Position numbers and translations under genes: made by a program. DNA of 64,000 bases, taken from NCBI RefSeq assembly GCF_000497445.1, contig NZ_CM002285.1:6690719-6754718 (forward strand), read 5' to 3'. Below the pieces are notes generated by a model. That model saw only the letters and a list, made by a program, of their open reading frames with translations, was not told the origin of the DNA and searched no databases. Of this stretch, positions 53,306-61,458 are shown in pieces. Source of the DNA: Streptomyces roseochromogenus subsp. oscitans DS 12.976. GTDB lineage: Bacteria; Actinomycetota; Actinomycetes; Streptomycetales; Streptomycetaceae. The first letter of the stretch is position 1, and each line of letters starts with the position of its first letter.

Positions 53306-55075
53306 TCAGAGGGACTGCCGGTAACCAAAGAACTCGTGGTCCTCGTTGTAGCCACCGAATCCGCTGCCGATGTCGGAGAATTCGGCGACGAACTCGATCG
53401 CCTTGATCCACTTGACCTGCTTGAAACCAAGTTCGACCTCGTTCCGCAGCCGCAGCGGGGCACCATGACCGAACGGCAGTGCCCGGTCGTTCATGCCGTA
53501 GGCGAGCATGGTGAGTTTGCTACGCATGTGCTCAATGGGATGGGCGTCGTAGTAGGTACCGCCGTCGGCGCCTTCCCCCAAGGAGTAGAACACCACCCAC
53601 CTGGCCTGCGGGTCGGGCATGACCAGGTCGAGAATCACGGACATGGAAACGCCTGTCCACTTGGCGACTCCCGACCATCCCTGAATGCAGAAGTGCTGCG
53701 TGATCTGCTCATGGACGGGCAGTTTCCGCAAGTCGTCGAGGGACAGCTCGGCCGGGTGGGCAACCAGGCCGCCGATGCGCAGCCGGTAGTCGGCGAACCC
53801 GCCTTCTTGCAGGGCCTTGTACTCGGCGGAGTCGGGGTAGCGGCCGTTGTGCCAGAAATAGGGAGAGATGTCCCTGGCGGTGTAGGCGCCGGGGCGGACG
53901 TCCACATGCTCGAACCAGCGTTGCACACCGCCGATGAGGGCATAGCCGACGCGCTGTACGACCCGCGGATGACGCAGAGTGAACGGTGTCGCAACGACCC
54001 ATCCGGCAACGACCACCGCCATCCATCCGACGAAGATCCAAAATCCCAGCCAGCTGTTGTCGCTGCGGCCGCTGCTGATGAGGTTGAGGTTGGTGAGGAG
54101 CCCGGTGGTGAAGACCAAGCCGACGTGGATCACGATGAACAGCAGGAACCAACTGAAGACCAGGAAGTGCAGCGACCGCGCGGTCTGGATGCTCAGCACC
54201 CGGCTGATCCGCCGGAACCGGGTCGACAACGCCGGTGACATGCCCAGCCCAGTGATGAGAGCCAGAGGTGCCGCGACGAAAACGGTGACGAAGTAGGCCA
54301 GCTGTTGCAGCCCGTTGTAGGCCACCCAGCTGTCGTTCCGCGGCCAGTCCAGCGACAGGTACTGGATGGCTGTCGACAAGGCGTTGGGGAACACCGTCCA
54401 GCTCGTGGGGACCAGGCGTTTCCACTGCGGGGTGACGAAGAGCAGCACGTAGAAGACAAGTCCGTTGAGAAGCCACAGCGTGCTCACTCCGAGGTGCCAC
54501 CACCGGGCCAGGCCGATCGAGTGCCGGATCCCGGGCAGCGCGACCTGGCCGGGCAAGCTGATCGAGTCCTGCTTCGCGGTCCACAGCGGGTCGGCGGGCA
54601 CAGGCTTTTGGATGCGGAACCATTCCCGCCCCGGGGTGCAGTGCCGGGTCCAGTACAGGCGCGGATGATCGCTCAGGATCTGCAGCCCCGACCGCAGGAT
54701 GAACAGGATGAAGAACAGGTTGAAGAAGTGCGACCAGCGGGCCCACGCCGGAAGGCCCGCGTCATCGTCATGGCCCGCGACGGGGCCAGTGCCGGGATGC
54801 TCGGTGATGAACCGCTGGACCGACGGCATGCCCCGCAGCCCCTTGGCCCCGGCGACGCACACCAGCAAGACGACGAAGCCGAGCGGGAGCAGCCACAACA
54901 GGTTGAACCACCGGTTGCCCAGGCGCACCCTCGGCGCCACCCCGCCCGCCGCCGGCACCGAGCCCGACCACGTCACCCCATCGACGACATCCGTACCCTC
55001 CGTCAGCCCCGAGCGGAAGCCGGGTGGGATCCGGTCGGAGGCCCCCGACGCGTGCGGACGGTCCTCCGCACTCAT
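53306..55075 (-). CDS. Membrane molybdopterin oxidoreductase (sulfite-oxidase fold) with cytochrome b-like domain
   Basis: The 589-residue product starts at MSAEDRPHASG with GAGG 8 nt upstream. An N-terminal half with about five membrane helices resembles cytochrome b561/thiosulfate reductase (WSHFFNLFFILFILRSG, HFLVFSWFLLFIVIHVG), with His pairs that could bind heme. The C-terminal third is an Oxidored_molyb domain: TQHFCIQGWSGVAKWTG, whose Cys binds Mo, and APLRLRNEVELGFKQVKWI. It should oxidise or reduce a small substrate at the outer membrane face and pass electrons to the quinone pool. The substrate is unknown. It stands alone. Confidence 0.87.
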   Translation of the reverse strand: MSAEDRPHASGASDRIPPGFRSGLTEGTDVVDGVTWSGSVPAAGGVAPRVRLGNRWFNLLWLLPLGFVVLLVCVAGAKGLRGMPSVQRFITEHPGTGPVAGHDDDAGLPAWARWSHFFNLFFILFILRSGLQILSDHPRLYWTRHCTPGREWFRIQKPVPADPLWTAKQDSISLPGQVALPGIRHSIGLARWWHLGVSTLWLLNGLVFYVLLFVTPQWKRLVPTSWTVFPNALSTAIQYLSLDWPRNDSWVAYNGLQQLAYFVTVFVAAPLALITGLGMSPALSTRFRRISRVLSIQTARSLHFLVFSWFLLFIVIHVGLVFTTGLLTNLNLISSGRSDNSWLGFWIFVGWMAVVVAGWVVATPFTLRHPRVVQRVGYALIGGVQRWFEHVDVRPGAYTARDISPYFWHNGRYPDSAEYKALQEGGFADYRLRIGGLVAHPAELSLDDLRKLPVHEQITQHFCIQGWSGVAKWTGVSMSVILDLVMPDPQARWVVFYSLGEGADGGTYYDAHPIEHMRSKLTMLAYGMNDRALPFGHGAPLRLRNEVELGFKQVKWIKAIEFVAEFSDIGSGFGGYNEDHEFFGYRQSL

Positions 55076-55455
55076 CGAACCCGCCTCGTCCGACACAACC
55101 CTCGGCCTCCCAAGGCATGCATCCAGGCCCTCACTCCGCATGCCGTCAACAGAGCCCTCCACTGGCTCCAGCGCCCTCGTGCGCGGCGGAACTTCCTCTC
55201 CTCGCCCGGACCGACGAGACGAGGGACTTGGCGATCATGATGCAGCTGACCCGGTGGATCGCCGGCCAGCCACTTCCGTGACCAGGGCGTCCCGGTGTCT
55301 CAAGGACCATGGGTATGGACTTCAGCGTGACACGGCCAATCGGCCCAACCGCAGCTCCTGCGCTCGGCAGCGGTGTGTCTCACCCATTCGCGCGCCACAC
55401 ACAGCAACGGCTCCGGAGCCAACCCCCGAAGGACTTCCGGAGCTGACCACTCAGG
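55076..55455. other. Gap with a short coding relic
   Basis: The 380 bases between two same-strand genes hold no complete gene. A + strand piece LARTDETRDLAIMMQLTRWI ending AGQPLP and a stop (to 55,281) looks like the end of a lost protein, but I cannot name it. Confidence 0.4.
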
Positions 55456-56901
55456 TCAGTCGCCTGCTTCGGCCTCGGCGGCGACGTCGCGGATGCCGCG
55501 GGGGCGCCCGGCTTTGGCCCACATGCGGTACAGCACGGCGGCGATGAGGACGGCGGCGGCCAGTGAGGCGATCGGCTCGCCGCGGGAGAGGTTGACTACC
55601 AGCACGAACGCGACCGCGACCGCGCCGATCAGGTTCACCGCCGTGTGGCCGAATTCGCGTTCGCGCAGGGAGAAGCGGGCCATGGCGAGCAGGCCGGCGA
55701 GGAAGGCCATGAAGACGGAGACGGCGTAGAAGAGGACCAGGCGCTGGTCGTCTCCGTCGGCTGCGACGATGACCAGGCCGGAGACGGCGAGGAAGAGGAC
55801 GACGCCCCAGTAGGGGGTGTGGTGCTTGTTGGTGCGCCCCCAGAGGGCCGGGAGGATGCCGGCTTCACTGCCGTCTGCGCGGTGGTGGCGGGCGAGGGCC
55901 TTGAGGAGCCCGGGTCCGGCGGCGAAGGAGGAGGACGCGGCGGAGAGCAGCAGCAGCGCGGTGAGCAGCTGGAAGAGGGCGTAGAGGGGTTTGGAGGCGG
56001 CCGCGTGGGCGAGGTCGGCGATCTGGGTGCTGTCGGGGGCAGGGATGCCGATGCGCAGGTGGACGGCCTCAGCGGTGAGGCCCAGGGTGATGCCGCCGAC
56101 CAAGAGGAGGGTGAGCCAGAGGGTGATGCGGCCGAAGCGGCGGCGTCCGGCGTCGTCGAGCTGGCCGAGCTGGGCGATGGCGGAGGAGGGGGCTTCGACG
56201 CCGGTGGCCAGGGCCATGGCGACGGGGAAGGCGACGGCGACGGCGAGCGGGGCCCAGTGACCTGCGCTGTGGGTGATGGTGCCGCTGGGGTGCACGGGGG
56301 CGGTCAGTCCGCCGGACAGGACGGCGGCGGTGACGGCGATGAAGGCGAGGGTCATCAGCGCGAAGACCGCGCGGCCGAGGTGGCCGAACCAGGTCAGTCC
56401 GGCGACCAGCGCGGTGAGCGCGAGCGCGAGGGGGATACGCCAGGGCGCGGCGGCGGGCGCGTAGGCGATGATCGCGGATGCTCCGGCGGCGGAGCTGATG
56501 GCGATGGTCAGCACGAAGTCGACGATCAGCGCGCCGATCGGCACGAACGCGGCGGCCTCGCCGAACGCCTCCCCGGCCGCCGCCGCGGCGCCGCCGCCCT
56601 GCGGGTAGCGGGCGACCAGCTGGTGGTAGTTGACGATGACCAGCGCGATCAGGGCGACGACCAGACCCATGGTGGGCAGCAGCAGGTCCAGGTCCCCGTG
56701 CAGGGCGCGCAGCGCGGCCTCGATCGCGTACGCGACGGAGGAGACCGGGTCGGCCATCACCGCGAACGCGAACGCGATCAGCAGCACGGGCCGGGCGTGC
56801 AGCAGGGTCCGCCAGCGCGCAGGTGCAGCTGTGACGGGCTGGGTGCTGGGGGGCACTGGCATCAGGCTGCTTTCGTCGGCGGGGAACATGGGGGATTTCA
56901 T
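55456..56901 (-). CDS. APC-family amino acid/cation permease
   Basis: The product is 481 residues from the ATG at 56,901 (MKSPMFPADES); starts at 56,889 or further in are possible. It has about twelve membrane helices with the APC motif in helix 1 (ADPVSSVAYAIEAALRAL) and GGGAAAAAGEAFG in helix 3. Similar actinobacterial permeases (KUP/BasC-like) move amino acids or potassium. The N-terminal part is followed directly by a possible structured leader on the upstream side, so expression may be controlled by an ion or metabolite. Confidence 0.85.
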   Translation of the reverse strand: MKSPMFPADESSLMPVPPSTQPVTAAPARWRTLLHARPVLLIAFAFAVMADPVSSVAYAIEAALRALHGDLDLLLPTMGLVVALIALVIVNYHQLVARYPQGGGAAAAAGEAFGEAAAFVPIGALIVDFVLTIAISSAAGASAIIAYAPAAAPWRIPLALALTALVAGLTWFGHLGRAVFALMTLAFIAVTAAVLSGGLTAPVHPSGTITHSAGHWAPLAVAVAFPVAMALATGVEAPSSAIAQLGQLDDAGRRRFGRITLWLTLLLVGGITLGLTAEAVHLRIGIPAPDSTQIADLAHAAASKPLYALFQLLTALLLLSAASSSFAAGPGLLKALARHHRADGSEAGILPALWGRTNKHHTPYWGVVLFLAVSGLVIVAADGDDQRLVLFYAVSVFMAFLAGLLAMARFSLREREFGHTAVNLIGAVAVAFVLVVNLSRGEPIASLAAAVLIAAVLYRMWAKAGRPRGIRDVAAEAEAGD

Positions 56902-56904
56902 CGC

Positions 56905-56965
56905 CGACCAGACTTCCCGGCACACCAAGCGGGGAGCCTAGCTAAGAAATCATCAGTGTGACGTC
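56905..56965 (-). promoter_or_regulatory. Possible structured leader (riboswitch-like) of the APC permease
   Basis: On the minus strand the 60 nt before the start codon read as TAGGCTCCCCGC, then GTGCCGGGAAGTCTGGTCGG, ending directly at the ATG. The CCCG/CGGG pair and the GGGAAG element can form alternative stems that would expose or hide the ribosome binding site. I recall very similar leaders before cation-transporter genes in actinobacteria, but the class name is not certain. Confidence 0.4.
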
Positions 56966-56993
56966 AAGAAGTCGTTAAAGCCGCTCGCCGGAC

Positions 56994-57258
56994 GTGCGGT
57001 GTGCGCAGGCCGGCGACCCGCTGGTCCTGTACGCCGACGGGCTGGTCGAGACCCGTCACCGCTCCGTCGACGAGCGCCTCGACAGCCTCCACCACACGTT
57101 CTCGGCACGCGTGACTGCCCTGGGAAGGGGCGTGCGACCGGTTCTGGGACGGCCTGCGGCATCCGGACGACCACGACGATGTCGCCCGGCTGATCGCCAG
57201 CGCGGCGCCCGTGGCACCTGACTTGGCAGATCTCCACCGCTGGGGTCTGGGGCAGTAG
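56994..57258 (+). pseudogene. Relic of a SpoIIE-type PP2C phosphatase C-terminus
   Basis: One frame reads DPLVLYADGLVETRHRSVDE, RLDSLHHTF; another frame continues CDRFWDGLRHPDDHDDVARL to HRWGLGQ and a stop. Together these match the end of SpoIIE/RsbU-like phosphatases (LLYTDGLVE and DDVxLL motifs). A frameshift lies near 57,120 and the rest of the gene is absent. Confidence 0.6.
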
Positions 57259-57304
57259 CGGTGAGAGGCGGCCGTTCTGTGGAGGCGGATTCCGGCCGGT
57301 TGGA

Positions 57305-57805
57305 TTACCGGTGGTGGGGCGGGTGCGGGGGTGGGGGCGGGATGCTGTCCAGGCCGGGTGTGGGCTCCGGCCACACCAGCAGGACCGGGCAGGGGGCGTG
57401 GTCGACGACGAACCGGCTGGCCGGGCCAAGGCTCTTCGGTCCCAGTCGGCTGGGGTCGCCGTCCCGGGCCACGATGAGCAGGTCGGCGTCCTGGGCGGCG
57501 ATGATGACCTCCCGTTCGAGGCGGCCGGTGCGCTCGATGCGGGTGCAGGGCCGGCCGAGCCGGGCGGCGGCCTGTTCGAGCAGCTGCTGGGCGGAGGCGG
57601 CGGCGAGGTGTTCGAGCCGGGTGCCGGGATCCCGCTCGGGGTGGCCCCGTCCCAGCAGGCCGGCGAAGGCACCGTGCGCGGCGCCCGGGATCTCGTGGCC
57701 GGTCACATGCAGCAGCACGATGTCGGCGTCGTCGGGTGTATGGGTGCGGGCGGCGTCCACGCACGCGGGCCAGGTGCCTTCGACGATCCAGACGATGACA
57801 GCCAT
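57305..57805 (-). CDS. Universal stress protein (UspA family)
   Basis: The 166-residue product starts at ATG with GGAGG 8 nt upstream. It has the UspA fold: VIVWIVEGTWPACVDAA, DADIVLLHVTGHEI, and the C-terminal AQDADLLIVARDG followed by PKSLGPASRFVVDHAPCPVL. The ATP-binding motif G-x2-G-x9-G-S/T is present only in degenerate form, so nucleotide binding is uncertain. A Pro-rich tail closes the protein. It lies 36 nt upstream of the SLC13-like permease on the other side of a stop, same strand order. Confidence 0.8.
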   Translation of the reverse strand: MAVIVWIVEGTWPACVDAARTHTPDDADIVLLHVTGHEIPGAAHGAFAGLLGRGHPERDPGTRLEHLAAASAQQLLEQAAARLGRPCTRIERTGRLEREVIIAAQDADLLIVARDGDPSRLGPKSLGPASRFVVDHAPCPVLLVWPEPTPGLDSIPPPPPHPPHHR

Positions 57806-57841
57806 ACAGGTCAGCCTCCGGCCTCGTGTCTCCGGCTCGGG

Positions 57842-59071
57842 TCAGGTTCCGGTCAGGTGCAGCGCCGCCCACAGCGCCACCACCGAGCAGGCGAGCGCAG
57901 CGGGCACCGTGTACAGGCCGAGCCGGGTGAACTCGGCCAGCTCCACCTCAGTGTCGTGCTCGCGCACGATCCGCCGCCACAGCAGCGTCGCCAGCGATCC
58001 GGCGTAGGTGAGGTTCGGGCCGATGTTCATCCCGAGCAGCACGGCCGGCACCGCGCCCGGCCCGAGCTGGGTGGTGAGCGGCAGCAGCACCAGGACCGCC
58101 GGCAGGTTGTTGATCACGTTCGCCAGGACAGCGGCCAGCACCGCGACGGCCAGCAGAGCGGGCAGGCTGCTGCCGTCGGGGATGAGATGGCCGAGCGCAT
58201 CGTCGAGCCCGTTGTCGACCACCGCGCGCACCACGATGCCCAGCGCCGGCACGAACGCGAGAAAGGGGATGGCGGAAGCCAGCACGAGAGCCGACGAGGT
58301 GGTGCGGCGCTGGGCCAGGGCACGGGCGGCCAGCACCAGCGCACCGGCCGCGGCCGCCCACGCCGGATTCACTCCGAGCGCCGAGGTCACGACGAACCCG
58401 GCGAGCGTGCACGCCACCACGACGAGGGCGAACAGCGGCAGCTCGGGCGGCTCGCCGCTGGGCGCAGCCTGCGCGCCGGCGTCCAGGTCGGCCGCGAAGA
58501 ATCGGCGGAAGACGACGTACTCCACCCCGATCGCGACCAGCCACGGCAGCACCATCAGCTCGGCGAAGCGGGTGAAGCTCAGCCCGCTGGCCGCAAACGC
58601 CAGCAGGTTCGTCAGGTTGGAGACCGGCAGCAGCAGCGACGCCGTGTTCGACAGATGGGTGCAGGCATACACGTGCGGCTTGGGGCGGGCGCCGAGCCGG
58701 GCGGCGGTGGCGAACACCACCGGAGTCAGCAGAACCACCGTCGCGTCCAGGCTCAGCACCGCCGTGATCACCGACGCGCTCACGAACACCTGCACCAGCA
58801 GCCTGCGCGGCCGCCCCACCCCCGCCCGGGCCATCCATGCCCCGCAGCGCAGGCATGGAACAGTCCCTCGTCGTCGCACAGCTGAGCCAGCACCAGCACC
58901 GCCGCCAGAAACCCGATCACCGGCCCCAGCCGCTGCGCTTCCTGCCGTGCGGCGTTCAGCGACACCGCCCGCCCCGGTCAGGATCACCAGGGCCGCGGCC
59001 GGGACCGCGACCACCGCCTCCGGCCAGCCCCACGGTCGGATGACCGCGCAGGCCAGCACCAGCACCAGCAA
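57842..59071 (-). CDS. SLC13/ArsB-like permease with internal frameshifted segment
   Basis: The 409-residue frame from TTG 59,071 has about ten membrane helices (VFVSASVITAVLSLDATVVL, HLSNTASLLLPVSNLTNLLA, LANVINNLPAVLVLLPL), the pattern of the ion-transporter superfamily that includes ArsB and citrate/sulfate carriers. Residues about 34-75 do not fit: the expected sequence SLNAARQEAQRLGPVIGFLA is in another frame. Two small insertions (about 4 nt near 58,965 and 5 nt near 58,850, nine in total) shift the frame out and back. The product may lack a proper second helix. It could be a sequencing error or real decay. Confidence 0.7.
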   Translation of the reverse strand: MLVLVLACAVIRPWGWPEAVVAVPAAALVILTGAGGVAERRTAGSAAAGAGDRVSGGGAGAGSAVRRRGTVPCLRCGAWMARAGVGRPRRLLVQVFVSASVITAVLSLDATVVLLTPVVFATAARLGARPKPHVYACTHLSNTASLLLPVSNLTNLLAFAASGLSFTRFAELMVLPWLVAIGVEYVVFRRFFAADLDAGAQAAPSGEPPELPLFALVVVACTLAGFVVTSALGVNPAWAAAAGALVLAARALAQRRTTSSALVLASAIPFLAFVPALGIVVRAVVDNGLDDALGHLIPDGSSLPALLAVAVLAAVLANVINNLPAVLVLLPLTTQLGPGAVPAVLLGMNIGPNLTYAGSLATLLWRRIVREHDTEVELAEFTRLGLYTVPAALACSVVALWAALHLTGT

Positions 59072-59235
59072 GGCGGCGGAGGGCGACAGGCGCCATGCGG
59101 TGATCCTTGGAGGAGGATGTCACGCTTCGTGCTCGCCGAAATGAGAGGTTGTGAGAACGAAGATCATGGACAAACTGGACACGGTCCGGCGGGGGCGTGA
59201 TCTCTCAGAACCGCTCATTTGTATGAGAATCGCCG

Positions 59236-59823
59236 TCATGCGCCCGCATGGTGCAGGGCGGTGAGCCACTGGGTCACGACGGCGTCGATGAAGGCGTCGG
59301 TGACCTGGCCGCGGTCGAGGAAGAGCCGGGCGAGGACGGGGCCGTACAGCATCGTGTACTCGTCGTCGTTGATCTGGACGCCGGACGGCTCCAGTAGCTT
59401 GTTCAGGGCGGCATGGCGGTCTTCGCCGATGCGGACGAGGGCCTGGGCGCTGTCGGGGTCGTGATCGGCCTGGGCGGTGACGGCGAGGACGGCGGTACGG
59501 ATGGCTGGGTCGCTGATCCCGGCGCGCAGGCTCTTGAGCCAGGCGGTGGCCACGGCGCGTACGTCACTGCCGGGTTCGGGGTAGGTGCCGGAGTCGGGGC
59601 CTTCGAGGATGAGGTCGAAGAGCAGGGCCGCCCGGCCTGGCCAGTGCCGGTAGAGGGTCTGGCGGGTGACATCGGCCCGTTCGGCCAGCAGGGCGTAGGT
59701 CAGTCCGGTTGGCCCGACCTCGGGTAGCAGGTCGCGCGCGACGGCCAGGATGCGGGTGCGGGTGCGCTGGACGCGCGGGTTGCTGAGTGCTGGCTTCCGG
59801 CGGTGGACGGGTGTGGACGACAT
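59236..59823 (-). CDS. TetR-family transcriptional regulator
   Basis: The 195-residue product starts at MSSTPVHRRKPALS; an in-frame ATG three codons upstream is possible. The N-terminal DNA-binding domain has the helix-turn-helix GLTYALLAERADVTRQTLYRHW. The C-terminal part is a TetR_C-type ligand domain (AVATAWLKSLRAGISDPAI). It is divergent from the quinone oxidoreductase, and three copies of an ATCACAC-N5-GTGTGAT palindrome fill the gap, so it very likely represses itself and that gene until a ligand binds. Confidence 0.92.
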   Translation of the reverse strand: MSSTPVHRRKPALSNPRVQRTRTRILAVARDLLPEVGPTGLTYALLAERADVTRQTLYRHWPGRAALLFDLILEGPDSGTYPEPGSDVRAVATAWLKSLRAGISDPAIRTAVLAVTAQADHDPDSAQALVRIGEDRHAALNKLLEPSGVQINDDEYTMLYGPVLARLFLDRGQVTDAFIDAVVTQWLTALHHAGA

Positions 59824-59843
59824 GGTCTCCATCCTACGCAAGA

Positions 59844-59940
59844 ATCATACGTGATGTGTGATGAGGGCCACCGTCGTCGGACTTCACCAATCACACGCTG
59901 TGTGTGATACACGGAAGAGTAATCACACGCACTGAATGAT
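59844..59940. promoter_or_regulatory. Three TetR operators between regulator and oxidoreductase
   Basis: The sites are ATCATAC-N5-GTGTGAT (59,844-59,862), ATCACAC-N5-GTGTGAT (59,890-59,908, perfect) and ATCACAC-N5-GAATGAT (59,922-59,940). All have 19 bp and the same 5-nt spacer. The outer sites are next to the two genes. Confidence 0.7.
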
Positions 59941-59980
59941 TCAGGGTGTGTGCAGTTTCCCTTCCCTGTGGGAGTTCCTG

Positions 59981-60889
59981 ATGTCCACTGCGATCACTTT
60001 CTCCGAGTACGGCGCGCCCGGCGTGCTGACACTGTCGGAGGTCCCGACGCCGGAGCCGGGCCCGGGCCAGGTCCGCGTCCGCGTGCGGGCCGCCGCCGTG
60101 AACCCGATCGACGTACGGATCCGCGCGGGGATGATGCAGGGCGTCTTCCCCGTCGAGTTCCCGATGATCCCGGGCTGGGACGTCGCCGGTGTGGTCGACA
60201 AGGTCGGCGAGGAGGCGAGCTTCACGGTCGGCGACGAGGTCTTCGGCGTCGCGGCAGTCGGTGGCTACAGCGAGTTCGCGCTACTGGACCGCCCGTTCGC
60301 CAAGCCGAAGGAGCTGTCGTTCGAGACCGCAGCCGCCCTGATCACCGTCGGCGAGGCCGCCTACCGGGCCCTGGAACACCTGGGGGTCGGAGCGGGCCAG
60401 ACCCTGCTGATCCACGGTGCGGGCGGCAGCGTCGGGACCATCGCGGTGCAGCTGGCCGCCGCCCGCGGTATCGCCGTGGTCGGCACCGTCGCCGAGCAGG
60501 ACATCGAGCGCGTCGGCGGCCTCGGCGCCACCGCCGTCCTCTACGGCGAGGGTTGGGTGGAGCGGGTGAAGGCCGCCGCTCCGGGCGGGGTGGACTTCGT
60601 GTTCGACGCCTCCGGCGCGGGCGTGCTCGCCGAGTCCGTCGCCCTGGCCGGCGACGCCGGCCGGGTCATCACCATCGCCGACCCGTCCTTCGCCCAGCAC
60701 GGGGTGCGCTTCACCGGAATGGACCCGGCCGACCGGTTCCCCGAGGCCCTGCCGCAGCTGGCCGGCCTGATCGCCGCAGGCAAGCTCGACGTCCCAGTGT
60801 GGCGGGCCTACCCCCTGACGGAGGCCGCGCAGGCCCACGCCGACATCGAAGCCCGCCGCAACGAGGGCAAGGTCGTCCTCCTCCCCTGA
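59981..60889 (+). CDS. NADP-dependent quinone oxidoreductase (zinc-less MDR family)
   Basis: The 302-residue product starts at ATG giving MSTAITFSEYGAPGVL, with GGGAG 6 nt upstream. The N-terminal GroES-like domain (AAVNPIDVRIRAG) is followed by the nucleotide-binding domain LLIHGAGGSVGTIAVQLA. It lacks the zinc-binding cysteines of alcohol dehydrogenases. Enzymes of this group reduce quinones or enones with NADPH. It is the probable target of the TetR regulator, so it may respond to a toxic quinone or electrophile. Confidence 0.9.
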   Translation: MSTAITFSEYGAPGVLTLSEVPTPEPGPGQVRVRVRAAAVNPIDVRIRAGMMQGVFPVEFPMIPGWDVAGVVDKVGEEASFTVGDEVFGVAAVGGYSEFALLDRPFAKPKELSFETAAALITVGEAAYRALEHLGVGAGQTLLIHGAGGSVGTIAVQLAAARGIAVVGTVAEQDIERVGGLGATAVLYGEGWVERVKAAAPGGVDFVFDASGAGVLAESVALAGDAGRVITIADPSFAQHGVRFTGMDPADRFPEALPQLAGLIAAGKLDVPVWRAYPLTEAAQAHADIEARRNEGKVVLLP

Positions 60890-61000
60890 CCCCGCAGCCC
60901 CCGTCTCGCGCGGGCAAGTGAGGCGGCCCCGGGCCGCAGCCGGGACACTCCCAGACCGGTTGCGGCCCATGCGTACTGGACGGTCCGGATTTCCGGGTCT

Positions 61001-61440
61001 TCAAAGTTGAGCGGTGCGGAGGTGTCCGCGGGCTCGGCGGGTGGTGACGCAATGTGTCCGTAGCCGTTGGTTGTCCACGTTGCGGTAGCCGAACGGGTTA
61101 CGGGCGGGAAGCTTGATCACTCGGTTGATGCTTTCGCTCTTGGCGTTGCTGTGACAGGTGTCGATGAACGCTTCGGTCTCGGGCCGGCGGTCGACGGTGA
61201 TGGCGAGCTGCCGCACTTCGGGGATGCCGGAATCCGCGCACCAGGTGAGGAACTTACAGCGTGCGTGGCTGTCTTGACGCCGGTTGAGGCCGGTGCGGGT
61301 CAGGGCGAGGAGGTGGCGGGGATTGTTCTTGGTGATCCAGGCTCGTCAGTAGCAGCCTCTGGGGAATCAGCGGCAGTCAGGTCGAGACGCTCGGCCTTGT
61401 AAACGAATGCCCCCAGCTGCTCAATGCGCCAGCTCTCCTG
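61001..61440 (-). pseudogene. ISL3-family transposase relic
   Basis: The recognisable end reads ETEAFIDTCHSNAKSESINR, RVIKLPARNPFGYRNVDNQR, which is the C-terminal part of ISL3 transposases (normal form: SNAKSEGINRVIK and FGFRNxDNQRLR). Upstream pieces (CKFLTWCADSGIPEVRQLA) continue in the same frame for a while and then break. No inverted repeats were identified. Confidence 0.6.
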
Positions 61441-61458
61441 TGACCTCACAGCACCCCC

